From Winogradskyella jejuensis (GTDB taxonomy: Bacteria; Bacteroidota; Bacteroidia; Flavobacteriales; Flavobacteriaceae), in assembly GCF_900129745.1 (NCBI RefSeq), contig NZ_FQWS01000001.1:1054001-1118000 (forward strand): 64,000 bases of DNA, written 5' to 3'. Shown here piece by piece: positions 17,536 through 25,630 of this stretch. Positions within the stretch are counted from its first letter, which is position 1. Every line of letters starts with the position of its first letter. The notes below the pieces were generated by a model. It saw only the letters and a list, made by a program, of their open reading frames with translations, made no database searches and had not been told where the DNA came from. A program made the translations under genes and the position numbers.

Positions 17536-18401
17536 TACTGAAAGTCGATAAAGTTTGTGGGGTTAATTGGGTAGCCTTTGCTCCAAAGCTCAAAATGTAG
17601 GTGTGGTCCAGTAGTTAGCTCTCCCGTATTTCCAGAAAGTGCAATAACCTCACCTGCTTTTACCAAGTCTCCTTGTTCTTTGGTTACAGAACCGTTGTGT
17701 TTATAAATAGAAATCAACTCATTGCTATGTTCTAAAATAATAACGTAGCCTGTACTGACCGTCCACTCTGCAAAAATAACAATGCCATCTGCGGTAGCTT
17801 TTACGGGTGTTGTTTCTGGAACAACAACATCTACGGCAAAATGCTTTTCTTCTAAGTTATAACCTTCGGAAATAGTTCCGTTTACAGGTGGGAATAATAC
17901 AAAATTTGAACTGTTAGTTTCGGAATCAAAAAGATTGTACTTGTCTTCTTTTGCAGCCTTCGCTCTCAGTAAGGAGTCTTCTTTGTTGGGAAAAACAGCT
18001 TCTATATCCTCAGCTTTGGCAGCTTCTATAATAGAATCTCGGTTAAAATCGAATTCAGCAACCTCACCTGTTAGTACTTTTTTTATAGAGGCATAATATT
18101 GGTCATTAAACACTAATTGCTGTTGTAAAGAATCAACTTTATAAGTGAGCTCAGTTGCTTTTTTCTTTAACGACGTGGAAGAATACCCAGGAATGTATTC
18201 TCTTAATGGCGTGTAAGCGATTAGAATAGTTGTAAAACCTACTAATAAAATGGCCGAAAGCGCTGTTAAAACAAAGACGTTGAGCCTGTTGAGTTTTATA
18301 GCATAACGCTCCTCAAAGGTGTCTTCGTTAAGTACCACTAAACGATACTTATGAAGTAGCTTTTTTTTAAGTAGCTTTTTCTTTTTTTCTTTTTTTGCCA
18401 T
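17535..18401 (-). CDS. M23 family metallopeptidase (LytM-type), membrane anchored
   Basis: The 288-residue protein has a lysine-rich cytoplasmic N-terminus, one transmembrane segment around residues 46-66, a short helical linker and a C-terminal M23 domain. The zinc ligands are intact: H187-x3-D191 (HFAVD) and H269 of HLH (267-269), with YKH at 233-235 supplying the other catalytic histidine. Such enzymes cut peptidoglycan cross-bridges in the periplasm or act as activators in division. It is the first gene of the minus-strand run towards the polysaccharide genes. A TACTTTTG -7-like element sits on the minus strand at 18410-18417, only 8 bp before the ATG. Confidence 0.9.
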   Translation of the reverse strand: MAKKEKKKKLLKKKLLHKYRLVVLNEDTFEERYAIKLNRLNVFVLTALSAILLVGFTTILIAYTPLREYIPGYSSTSLKKKATELTYKVDSLQQQLVFNDQYYASIKKVLTGEVAEFDFNRDSIIEAAKAEDIEAVFPNKEDSLLRAKAAKEDKYNLFDSETNSSNFVLFPPVNGTISEGYNLEEKHFAVDVVVPETTPVKATADGIVIFAEWTVSTGYVIILEHSNELISIYKHNGSVTKEQGDLVKAGEVIALSGNTGELTTGPHLHFELWSKGYPINPTNFIDFQ

Positions 18402-18409
18402 GAGTGAAA

Positions 18410-18417
18410 CAAAAGTA
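18410..18417 (-). promoter_or_regulatory. Candidate -7 promoter element for the M23 gene
   Basis: The minus strand reads TACTTTTG, a match to the Bacteroidota -7 consensus TAnnTTTG. I do not see a TTG -33 element at the expected distance. Its closeness to the start codon at 18401 would give a very short or absent leader. Confidence 0.4.
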
Positions 18418-18469
18418 TATAAAATAGCGTAATTGCTAAGTTATTAAATCCTAAAGTTGATGTCTTAAC

Positions 18470-18499
18470 GTTGTAATTAAACTTTAATTACTAACTTTG
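18470..18499 (+). promoter_or_regulatory. Promoter of tatA (TTG ... TAACTTTG)
   Basis: A TTG at 18471-18473 is followed after 18 bp by TAACTTTG at 18492-18499. This fits the Bacteroidota promoter form with a -33 TTG and a -7 TAnnTTTG. Transcription would start around 18505, giving a leader of about 12 nt before the ATG at 18518. This is the best-formed promoter on the plus strand of the window. Confidence 0.7.
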
Positions 18500-18517
18500 T
18501 ATCCTAATTTAATTATT

Positions 18518-18700
18518 ATGATTTTAATGTCAATTGTATTAGCTATAGGTCCATGGCAATGGGTAATTATTGGGCTTGCCATTATTTTGTTATTTGGTGG
18601 AAAGAAAATCCCTGAATTAATGAAAGGTTTAGGAAGCGGAATTAAAGAATTTAAGGACGCTAGTAAGGACGATTCTAAAGAAGTAGAGAAAAAAGACTAA
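18518..18700 (+). CDS. tatA: Twin-arginine translocase subunit TatA/TatE family
   Basis: The 60-residue protein has one N-terminal transmembrane helix ([14 protein letters not shown]), the hinge [14 protein letters not shown], an amphipathic helix and a charged tail ending EVEKKD. This is the layout of TatA, which forms the variable-size channel that moves folded proteins across the inner membrane. A TTG at 18497 would extend the frame by seven residues, but it lies inside the -7 promoter element. The ATG at 18518 is therefore the start. No tatC is in the window. A strong hairpin terminator follows 22 bp after the stop. Confidence 0.92.
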   Translation: MILMSIVLAIGPWQWVIIGLAIILLFGGKKIPELMKGLGSGIKEFKDASKDDSKEVEKKD

Positions 18701-18721
18701 GTCTTTTAACTACATAAAATG

Positions 18722-18754
18722 AAAAGCCAACTCAGTGAGTTGGCTTTTTTATTT
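18722..18754 (+). terminator. Intrinsic terminator after tatA
   Basis: AAAAGCCAACTCA pairs with TGAGTTGGCTTTT around a minimal centre, followed by a T-rich run. It lies between the convergent tatA and DUF4837 genes and, having A-runs on its left, can serve both strands. Confidence 0.85.
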
Positions 18755-18775
18755 TATATCTGTGAAACAAATACC

Positions 18776-19747
18776 CTATTTAATCTTTATAGATTTTATA
18801 ATTGACTCTAGTTCAAAAACGTATTCGCGTTTGTCTAAAGATGGTGCATAAACGTAACCCTCTGCAACAAGATATCTGTTATTTACTTTATCTTCAATAG
18901 CATAATTTACAAAAGGTCCTGCCATGTAAGCGCCTTCAATTTCCCACATACCTCTTGTCTCATATGCTGGTTTATTATCTATTATGGCCTCAAATAATGA
19001 TGGTACATAAGCGTCTTCAGTTTTCATAATAATGCCATCTTCTCCAGGAATTTCAGAAGCTGTAATTTTGTCTCGCATTTTTATAATGTCTACAATAGTG
19101 CTATCCCCTTGTCTAATAGAATCTAACGGATAACTGTAAAACATTAGGTCCATGGTTTTATTATTGCTCAACCCTTTACGAACCCAGAAAAAATCATCTT
19201 CCGCTTTTCCTATTTTATATGCTGAAGGAATATCTATCGTAAACCCTAAAGCATTTTCCATAGCCTCGTCCTTGAGCAGAGATTTATTTATACGTCTTAA
19301 CTTTTCTTCTACCTCTCGCTTAGTAAAAGCATCTATAATTTTTAGCTCATTCTCTTTTATAAGGTTAATGATTTCTTGGTCTGTCTTCCCTTTTACAGTA
19401 ACTACAGTTTGTGGCTTAGCATATACATTGTCTCTTATAACTATCCCTGTAGAATCTGTTTTTTCAATCTTTAAGATTATTCTACTTTTTGTAGCAAAAC
19501 CATCAAAAACTGGTGTTGGTATTTGTTTTAGTGAAAACATAGGCTCCTCTTGAGGTAGGCCTTTTGCAGGTGCGGCTAATACTGCTCTTATAGCTTCTCC
19601 AACTTTGTCTTCCCAAAGTAAATTATCAGCGACTACAGAAATAGAATTTATATTTCCTGAAGATGCAGATAGGTAACGTACGTTGTCTTTCTTTTCATCA
19701 CAACTGAGTACTAATAGCAAACAAAATAAAGCGATAATATGTTTCAT
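18776..19747 (-). CDS. DUF4837 family lipoprotein
   Basis: The 323-residue protein starts with a signal peptide and lipobox VLSC, lipidated at C16, followed by DEKK. The remainder matches what I recall of DUF4837, a Bacteroidota-specific family: a VVADNLLWEDKVGEAIR segment, a PEEP-like QEEPMFSLKQIP segment, and a C-terminal half with ETRGMWEIEGAYMAGPFVNYA. The function is unknown. It lies 22 bp downstream of a LysM lytic transglycosylase gene and probably shares its transcript, so an envelope role is likely. The adjacent plus-strand reading frame is an antisense shadow. Confidence 0.82.
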   Translation of the reverse strand: MKHIIALFCLLLVLSCDEKKDNVRYLSASSGNINSISVVADNLLWEDKVGEAIRAVLAAPAKGLPQEEPMFSLKQIPTPVFDGFATKSRIILKIEKTDSTGIVIRDNVYAKPQTVVTVKGKTDQEIINLIKENELKIIDAFTKREVEEKLRRINKSLLKDEAMENALGFTIDIPSAYKIGKAEDDFFWVRKGLSNNKTMDLMFYSYPLDSIRQGDSTIVDIIKMRDKITASEIPGEDGIIMKTEDAYVPSLFEAIIDNKPAYETRGMWEIEGAYMAGPFVNYAIEDKVNNRYLVAEGYVYAPSLDKREYVFELESIIKSIKIK

Positions 19748-19769
19748 ATTCTTAAAATTTTGAATTGGT

Positions 19770-21398
19770 TTACTGGGACACTACAAGAGTCATTCCAATT
19801 TTGAGTTTATTGCTACTAATATCGTTCCAATCTTTTAAATTTTGAACAGAAACTCCAGAAAACTTTTGAGCAATACTCCAAAGAGAATCTCCAGATTTAA
19901 CTTTGTAAGTCTTTTTCCCAGCTTTGCTAACTGTGGTTTTTGGTTTAGATTTTGAAGTAGACTTTGATGTACTAGCTACAGGATTTCGTGGGTATATGGT
20001 GAGTCGTTGACCAATTTTAAGGTTATTACTACGTAAGCCATTCCAACGTTTTATCTGACTAACACGTACACCGTATTTTCGTGCTATTTTCCCTAGATAA
20101 TCTCCACTTCTAACACGATATCTCACTTTTGTGTCGTTTTCAAAAAATTGAGGTAAAGGTTTTTCACGCTTGTCAAACTCAGCTTTAGCAAAAGCATAGA
20201 TTTTATCTTCGTTAGCTACAAAAGGCCCAATAGCATGTCGAGGTAAGCGAATGTTGTAATTTTCGTCTTTAATATAGGGTATAATATCTAGCTTGTATGA
20301 CGGGTTTAAATACTGAAGCTCTTCAATATTTACGTCAGTCACCTCTGCCACTTGGTCTAGAGTTATCATCTGCTTTACACGAATAGTGTCTGTTTCTACA
20401 TACTGATATTTTGGTCTTTCTGGCTTAAAACCGTGTTCCTCGGCAAACTCAAAAATATACATAGTTGCTAGAAAAGCCGGAAGATAACCCGCTGTTTCAC
20501 GTGGAAGATGTGGTCTTATATTCCAATAATTGGTGTAACCCCCTGAGCGTCTAATAGCTTTAGACACATTTCCAGGTCCTGAATTATACGATGCTAAAGC
20601 CAAATCCCAATCACCGAAAATCTTATACAATCTTGCTAAGTATTTGGCTGCAGCATCTGTTGACTTGATAGGGTCTCTGCGCTCATCTACATAGCTACTA
20701 ACATCAAGCCCATACTCTTTACCTGTGCCAAACATAAACTGCCAAAGCCCTGTTGCACCAACTCTGGAGCGCGCTCTAGGTTTTAATGCCGATTCTACTA
20801 TGGCTAGATATTTTACTTCTAAGGGAATATCCTCTTTATCGAGAGCTTCTTCAAACATAGGAAAGTAAAAATGACTTAATCCCATGAGTCTTTCCATGGA
20901 CGTTCTTCTGGTTTTTAAGTAGCGTTTTATAACACTTTCTAAAGACGGATTGTATTCAATATTAAAAGGTGTTCTCGCATTTAGGCGTTTTAATCTTGCC
21001 TTTAAAGTATCGGTCGATAGCTCTGGATAGTCTACAGGCTCATAATCAAGGTTAGTTACAGACTTATAAATAGTATCGTAAAGCGCATTACTATATAATT
21101 CCTCTAACCATTTTTCGTCAAGTTCTGCAGCACGCTTATCATCTTCTAGCGACTTTATTTTAGTCGTATCACTTATGGCTGGTATTTTATTATTCGTTGC
21201 TGAAGCCCCATCTAACACCTTGCTCTTACTAGGCTTATAATACGTTTGCCCATTGATAATGGTGTCAATAACATAGGTTTTACCTTTTTCAAAATCCTTC
21301 TCTGTAATTCTTTGTTTTTCAGGCGTAGGAATAGAATCTTGAGCAAAGCCAAAAGCTCCAACAAAAACAATAAGTAAAATGCAGATTTTAGATTTCAT
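19770..21398 (-). CDS. MltD-like lytic transglycosylase with two LysM domains
   Basis: The 542-residue protein has a signal peptide (first 20 residues) and an acidic linker. A lytic transglycosylase (SLT, GH23) domain follows, with the catalytic glutamate E202 in AIVESALKPRARS, then GATGLWQFM and LASYNSGPGNV. Two LysM peptidoglycan-binding domains follow at about residues 426-471 and 496-540, joined by a serine/lysine linker. It cleaves the MurNAc-GlcNAc bond non-hydrolytically in the cell wall. The LysM pair anchors it to peptidoglycan. It is separated from pgk by 70 bp. Confidence 0.93.
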   Translation of the reverse strand: MKSKICILLIVFVGAFGFAQDSIPTPEKQRITEKDFEKGKTYVIDTIINGQTYYKPSKSKVLDGASATNNKIPAISDTTKIKSLEDDKRAAELDEKWLEELYSNALYDTIYKSVTNLDYEPVDYPELSTDTLKARLKRLNARTPFNIEYNPSLESVIKRYLKTRRTSMERLMGLSHFYFPMFEEALDKEDIPLEVKYLAIVESALKPRARSRVGATGLWQFMFGTGKEYGLDVSSYVDERRDPIKSTDAAAKYLARLYKIFGDWDLALASYNSGPGNVSKAIRRSGGYTNYWNIRPHLPRETAGYLPAFLATMYIFEFAEEHGFKPERPKYQYVETDTIRVKQMITLDQVAEVTDVNIEELQYLNPSYKLDIIPYIKDENYNIRLPRHAIGPFVANEDKIYAFAKAEFDKREKPLPQFFENDTKVRYRVRSGDYLGKIARKYGVRVSQIKRWNGLRSNNLKIGQRLTIYPRNPVASTSKSTSKSKPKTTVSKAGKKTYKVKSGDSLWSIAQKFSGVSVQNLKDWNDISSNKLKIGMTLVVSQ

Positions 21399-21468
21399 AA
21401 GTAAGTCTGTTTAATATTGCTAACGGATAGCACTATTAAAATTGTGCTTTAAAGTAGAAAAAAATAGA

Positions 21469-22656
21469 TTAATCTAAAATAGCGGCAATACCAGGAAGTG
21501 TTTTTCCTTCTAAACTTTCTAGCATAGCACCACCTCCTGTGCTCACATAGCTTACCTTATCTTGAAAGCCAAATTGCTTTACAGCAGCAACAGAATCACC
21601 ACCGCCTACTAATGAAAATGCGCCTTTTTCGGTAGCTTCAGCAATAGAATTCCCAAGCTCAATAGTTCCATTAGCGAAACTTTCCATCTCAAAAACACCT
21701 AAAGGACCGTTCCAAAGTATGGTTTTGCATTGCATCACGACTTCATGAAAATTGGACTTAGATTTTGGGCCAGCATCTAAACCTTGCCAACCATCAGGTA
21801 TTTGCGTAACATCAACAACCTGAGTGTCTGCATCATTGCTAAATGCATTTGCAGCCAAAACATCTACTGGTAAATGCACTTTTACATTTTTAGCTTCTGC
21901 TTGTTTCAAAATCTCTAGAGCTAGTTCCATTTTATCATCTTCGCAAATAGAATCGCCTACTTTTCCGCCTTGCGCTTTAATAAAAGTAAAGGTCATACCT
22001 CCACCTACAATAAGATGGTCTACTTTATCTAAAATATTTTCTATAATCGTAATTTTTGAAGACACTTTTGCGCCACCAAGTACTGCTAAGACAGGCTTTT
22101 CACCATCTTCCATTACTTTTTTGATGCTCTCTATTTCTTTGGCTAATAAGTGACCAAAGCACTTATGTTCTGGGAAGAATTCTGCAACAACTGTAGTTGA
22201 TGCATGGGCTCTGTGCGCCGTGCCAAAAGCATCATTAACGTATACATCTCCCAATCTTGAAAGCTTTTCAGCAAAATTCTTGTCTCCTGCCTTTTCTTCT
22301 TCATGAAAACGAAGATTTTCTAGTAATAAAATCTCACCAGGTTTAAGAGCCGAGGCTTTAGATTCTGCTTCTTCTCCAATACAATTACTTGCAAACTGAA
22401 CTTCAACACCAAAAACATCTTCAATTTTATCAACTATATGGCGCAGAGAAAATTCATCCTTAACACCTTTAGGGCGACCTAAATGCGACATTAAGACACA
22501 GCTTCCACCATCTTCTAAAACCTTAATAATTGTTGGCTTTGCAGACTGAATTCTCGTGTCGTCAGTAACGGTAAAGTTTTCATCTAATGGCACATTAAAA
22601 TCTACACGGATTAGAGCTTTTTGGTCTTTAAAGTTGAAGTCGTTTAGGGTTTTCAT
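21469..22656 (-). CDS. pgk: Phosphoglycerate kinase
   Basis: Pgk transfers phosphate from 1,3-bisphosphoglycerate to ADP in glycolysis. The protein from the ATG at 22654-22656 is 395 residues, the usual bacterial length. It contains [13 protein letters not shown], the substrate loop [38 protein letters not shown], the ATP-site WNGPLGVFE and the closing [10 protein letters not shown]. An extra eight residues are possible from an upstream start, but they precede the conserved MKTLNDFNF start and would fall close to the promoter, so I reject them. A well-formed promoter lies just upstream. Confidence 0.97.
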   Translation of the reverse strand: MKTLNDFNFKDQKALIRVDFNVPLDENFTVTDDTRIQSAKPTIIKVLEDGGSCVLMSHLGRPKGVKDEFSLRHIVDKIEDVFGVEVQFASNCIGEEAESKASALKPGEILLLENLRFHEEEKAGDKNFAEKLSRLGDVYVNDAFGTAHRAHASTTVVAEFFPEHKCFGHLLAKEIESIKKVMEDGEKPVLAVLGGAKVSSKITIIENILDKVDHLIVGGGMTFTFIKAQGGKVGDSICEDDKMELALEILKQAEAKNVKVHLPVDVLAANAFSNDADTQVVDVTQIPDGWQGLDAGPKSKSNFHEVVMQCKTILWNGPLGVFEMESFANGTIELGNSIAEATEKGAFSLVGGGDSVAAVKQFGFQDKVSYVSTGGGAMLESLEGKTLPGIAAILD

Positions 22657-22677
22657 TATAGTAGTATTAGTGAATAA

Positions 22678-22705
22678 CAAATATAAATATTCCCATTATA
22701 TTCAA
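22678..22705 (-). promoter_or_regulatory. Promoter of pgk
   Basis: On the minus strand TTG (22705-22703) is followed after 17 bp by TATATTTG (22685-22678), the Bacteroidota -33/-7 form. Transcription would start near 22671, giving a leader of about 15 nt before the pgk ATG. This supports the shorter pgk start. Confidence 0.65.
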
Positions 22706-22753
22706 CGCTTATGAACCAAGCTATTTTATTCAAATAAGTCTCAAAAAAATACA

Positions 22754-22761
22754 TAGCTTTG
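22754..22761 (+). promoter_or_regulatory. Candidate -7 element for the delta'-like gene
   Basis: TAGCTTTG matches TAnnTTTG and ends 4 bp before the ATG at 22766, so a transcript from it would have almost no leader. No clear -33 TTG is visible at the expected place. Confidence 0.4.
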
Positions 22762-22765
22762 CTTC

Positions 22766-23929
22766 ATGCTTTTTTCGGAAATTTTAGGGCAACATCATAT
22801 TAAATCTCACCTTACTAAAAGTGCGGATGCGGGTCGTATTCCTCACGCTCAACTCTTTGTGGGACCAGAAGGTTCAGGAACTTTACCTATGGCTATTGCT
22901 TACGCTCAATATCTTTTATGCGCCAATAAAAATTCTGAAAACACCGAAGGCAATCAAGCTTGTAATCTTAAGTTTAATAACCTTTCTCACCCAGATTTAC
23001 ACTTTGCATTCCCAGTTACCACAAACGATAAAGTAAAACGCCATCCTGTGTCTAGTCAATTTTTAGAAGAATGGCGACAGCTTATAGACCAGCAACCTTA
23101 TGGTAATTTATTCGATTGGTATAAAATGCTTGGTGTAGATAATAAGCAAGGGCAAATTGGTGTTGATGAAGCTCAAGATATTGTAAAATCCTTGAGTTTA
23201 AAATCTTATGAAGGTGGTTATAAAGTGATGCTCATTTGGATGGCTGAAAAGATGAATACCTCTGCTGCAAACAAACTTTTAAAGCTCATTGAAGAACCGC
23301 CGGAAAAAACCATTTTTATTCTCATTGCTGAAGACGAAGAGCAAATTATAGGCACAATACGGTCTCGCTGTCAAGTTTTACATTTTCCTCCGCTTCCGGA
23401 ACTGGTTATTGCAGAAGCTTTGGTTAAGAAATATGATATCGAACAAAATGTGGCTACTAAAATTGCCCAACAATCTAATGGTAATTTTAACAAAGCTTGC
23501 GACTTAGTTTACCAAGATAGCGAAGATATTCAGTTTGAAAAGTGGTTTATCCTTTGGGTTCGTTCTGCTTTTAAGGCTAAAGGCAACAAGTCTGCCATTA
23601 GAGATTTAATTGCTTGGTCCGAGGAGATTGCAAAAACAGGCCGTGAAACACAAAAGCAGTTTTTACATTTTTGCATCAATTATTTTAGACAGGCTATGCT
23701 CTTAAATTATAAGGCAACTGAATTGGTGTATTTAGAGCCTAAATCTGAAAGTTTTCAGTTAGAGAAATTTGCACCTTTTGTTCACAATTCTAACATTATT
23801 GAGATTACCGAAGAATTACAAAGCGCTATTTATCATATAGAACGTAATGGGAACGCGAAGATTATTCTAACAGATTTATCCATAAAATTAACAAGGTTAT
23901 TGCATAAAAAAAGTCAAGCAAACGCCTGA
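22766..23929 (+). CDS. DNA polymerase III delta'-like clamp-loader subunit
   Basis: The 387-residue AAA+ protein has a nucleotide-loop position GPEGSGT at 33-39 that lacks the Walker A lysine. A zinc-finger-region replacement, LLKLIEEPP at 171-179 and the sensor-type SRC motif at 200-202 follow. This fits the delta' (HolB) subunit of the clamp loader, which stabilises the loader and usually does not hydrolyse ATP. The SRC arginine acts on a neighbouring DnaX subunit. Bacteroidota proteins of this type carry an insert with HPDLHFAFPV, seen at 75-84. The gene is divergent from pgk and convergent with the OmpH-like gene. Confidence 0.87.
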   Translation: MLFSEILGQHHIKSHLTKSADAGRIPHAQLFVGPEGSGTLPMAIAYAQYLLCANKNSENTEGNQACNLKFNNLSHPDLHFAFPVTTNDKVKRHPVSSQFLEEWRQLIDQQPYGNLFDWYKMLGVDNKQGQIGVDEAQDIVKSLSLKSYEGGYKVMLIWMAEKMNTSAANKLLKLIEEPPEKTIFILIAEDEEQIIGTIRSRCQVLHFPPLPELVIAEALVKKYDIEQNVATKIAQQSNGNFNKACDLVYQDSEDIQFEKWFILWVRSAFKAKGNKSAIRDLIAWSEEIAKTGRETQKQFLHFCINYFRQAMLLNYKATELVYLEPKSESFQLEKFAPFVHNSNIIEITEELQSAIYHIERNGNAKIILTDLSIKLTRLLHKKSQANA

Positions 23930-23942
23930 CTTTCAGTTTTTT
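23908..23942 (+). terminator. Intrinsic terminator between the delta'-like and OmpH-like genes
   Basis: AAAGTCA at 23910-23916 pairs with TGACTTT at 23927-23933, with two further GC pairs inside, then a T-rich run at 23937-23942. It overlaps the last codons of the plus-strand gene and lies between convergent genes. Confidence 0.55.
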
Positions 23943-23954
23943 ATGTAATTCGTG

Positions 23955-24491
23955 TTACTTTTTCTCTTCTTCTTTTTCATCCTTTTCAAGCTCAGCATTC
24001 ATAGCATCTGTAATCACTTTTGTTAAGTCGTAAGCTTCTTCACCGTATAAAACACTTCCCGCTTCATTTTGTCCGAAAATAAAATTATAACCATTCGCTT
24101 TTCCATAGTCCTTTACAAAAGCATTCATCTTCTTTACTACAGAGTCCATTTCTTGAGCAAAACCTTGTTGAAGTATTTGTTGGTCTTTTTGAAACTGCTG
24201 CGTTAATAGTTGGTTTTTCTGTCCAAGCTCGTTGTACTTTTCCTGAGCTTTCTTCTGTGACATTTTACTAGAAGCTAGCTGAAACGCCTTTACCTCTACT
24301 TGAAATTCTCTATCGATGCTATCCATACGTTTTGAGAAAGCTTCGTTTCTTGCTTTGTAAGTCTCCTCGATGTCGATTTTCATTTGGTAACCATCTAAAA
24401 CATCACCATTATTTACAAAACCAATTTTTTGCTGTTGTTGGCAAGCTGAAAATAAAACGGCGATTGCTAAAACTCTAAATATGTTTTTCAT
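23955..24491 (-). CDS. OmpH/Skp family lipoprotein
   Basis: Read from the ATG at 24489-24491 the product is 178 residues, with lipobox FSAC giving a lipidated C17. The body has the short opening strand KIGFVNNGDVLDGY, a long charged coiled coil (about residues 38-115), and a closing strand segment YNFIFGQNEAGSVLYG as in Skp/OmpH chaperones. Skp holds unfolded outer-membrane proteins in the periplasm, and a lipid-anchored version would do so at a membrane. Eleven extra upstream residues are possible but would spoil the signal peptide, so I use the internal start. The C-terminus is a run of Glu and Lys. Confidence 0.8.
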   Translation of the reverse strand: MKNIFRVLAIAVLFSACQQQQKIGFVNNGDVLDGYQMKIDIEETYKARNEAFSKRMDSIDREFQVEVKAFQLASSKMSQKKAQEKYNELGQKNQLLTQQFQKDQQILQQGFAQEMDSVVKKMNAFVKDYGKANGYNFIFGQNEAGSVLYGEEAYDLTKVITDAMNAELEKDEKEEEKK

Positions 24492-24717
24492 TTCTTTTGA
24501 TATATTGATTTTAAATTTTGGCAAATGTATAAAAGTTGACCGATAATTGGCATTAAATATTTACTATTGGTTTTTTCTATTGACAGCGGCTTCATAAATA
24601 ATTAACATCTATTAAAAATAGATTGAAAATAGACCTAAATAAGATTGGTTTGGTTTAAATGAATATATATTGAGGTGCTTAATACTAAAAACCTCTTAAA
24701 AGGCCTTATTTTAAGTT

Positions 24718-25590
24718 TTAACCCTTTTTGAAGACATAAATTAAAGAGGAGTACTCTCCTGAGCGTTTTGCTTTGAGATTTGACCTTAACCCAATCCAAA
24801 ATGCCATAAATGGATTCATGAATCCTCTTTTATATTTTTCTGAAAGTAGACTTACATAAAACGAATCAAAAAGCATCGGCAATGTTTTTTGACAAACGAA
24901 ACCAAACCCTTCTAATAATTGTTTTATTCCATTTTGAGAAAAATGCCAAAGGTGTCTTGGCACATCGTAAGCAGCCCAAAATGATTTATAATATTCCGCG
25001 TCGTAACTTTTGTAATTTGGAACTGCAATAATTAAAGTTCCTTTATCTTCTAGTAATGGTTTTAATAAATTAATCTGATTGTCTAAATCGTGTATATGCT
25101 CAAACACATGCCAAAGTGTAATCACGTCGAATTTATTGTCTAAATCTTTGTAGTCTTCTAATTTTTCAATAACTATATTATTCGTCTTTTGATTTGCTAT
25201 ATTTCTAGCATTAATGTTTGGCTCGATACCAATTACTCTCCAATCATCATTTTGAGCAATTTTTAAAAAATCTCCCGTACCGCATCCAACATCTAATAGC
25301 CTCCTTGTTGGTTTAAAACTTTGGTCCTGTCTTCGCAAATAGTAATTGATTAACTTAAGTTTTCGCTTAAGTGAAATTTTTCTAACTAAGTGATATAATT
25401 GCTCTAAAAGGTTTTGTTTTGTGTCCGTATGAGAAATGTAATCTTCACTTTCGTAATATTTTGATAATTCTTCAACTTGAGGCTGCGGATGTGTTTCAAG
25501 TATGCCTTCGTACTGATTGTATATCAATTCAAACTGTTCCCCAGAAACCGAATGGTCTTTTAGAAATAGAAAAGTCTTTTCGTTTTTCAT
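24718..25590 (-). CDS. Class I SAM-dependent methyltransferase
   Basis: The 290-residue protein has the SAM-binding motif LDVGCGTGDFL with VGCGTG at 101-106, an acidic residue after IGIEPN, and LWHVFEHI in motif IV. Such proteins methylate small molecules, lipids or sugars. A segment near the C-terminus (FMNPFMAFWIGLRS) is hydrophobic and might associate with membrane, as in ubiquinone-type methyltransferases. It lies downstream of mnmG, separated by a parS-like palindrome. The 193 bp between it and the OmpH-like gene contain no gene that I can see. The substrate is unknown. Confidence 0.85.
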   Translation of the reverse strand: MKNEKTFLFLKDHSVSGEQFELIYNQYEGILETHPQPQVEELSKYYESEDYISHTDTKQNLLEQLYHLVRKISLKRKLKLINYYLRRQDQSFKPTRRLLDVGCGTGDFLKIAQNDDWRVIGIEPNINARNIANQKTNNIVIEKLEDYKDLDNKFDVITLWHVFEHIHDLDNQINLLKPLLEDKGTLIIAVPNYKSYDAEYYKSFWAAYDVPRHLWHFSQNGIKQLLEGFGFVCQKTLPMLFDSFYVSLLSEKYKRGFMNPFMAFWIGLRSNLKAKRSGEYSSLIYVFKKG

Positions 25591-25607
25591 TTAAAAATTA
25601 AAGCTTA

Positions 25608-25623
25608 TGTTCCACGTGGAACA
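25608..25623. other. parS-like ParB-binding palindrome, copy 1
   Basis: TGTTCCACGTGGAACA is a perfect 16-bp palindrome. It differs from the Bacillus subtilis parS consensus TGTTNCACGTGAAACA by one base. An identical copy lies at 27518-27533, so the pair flanks mnmG. It sits in the 40-bp gap between mnmG and the methyltransferase gene, with no T-run, so it is not a simple terminator. Confidence 0.65.
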
Positions 25624-25630
25624 CAAAAAA

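Noticed and set aside
18497..18517. TTG at 18497 as the tatA start
   Set aside because: It falls within the -7 promoter element and adds residues unlike TatA, and the ATG at 18518 fits better.
25608..25623. parS-like palindrome as an intrinsic terminator of mnmG
   Set aside because: There is no T-run after it, the arms leave no loop, and an identical copy lies upstream of the gene.
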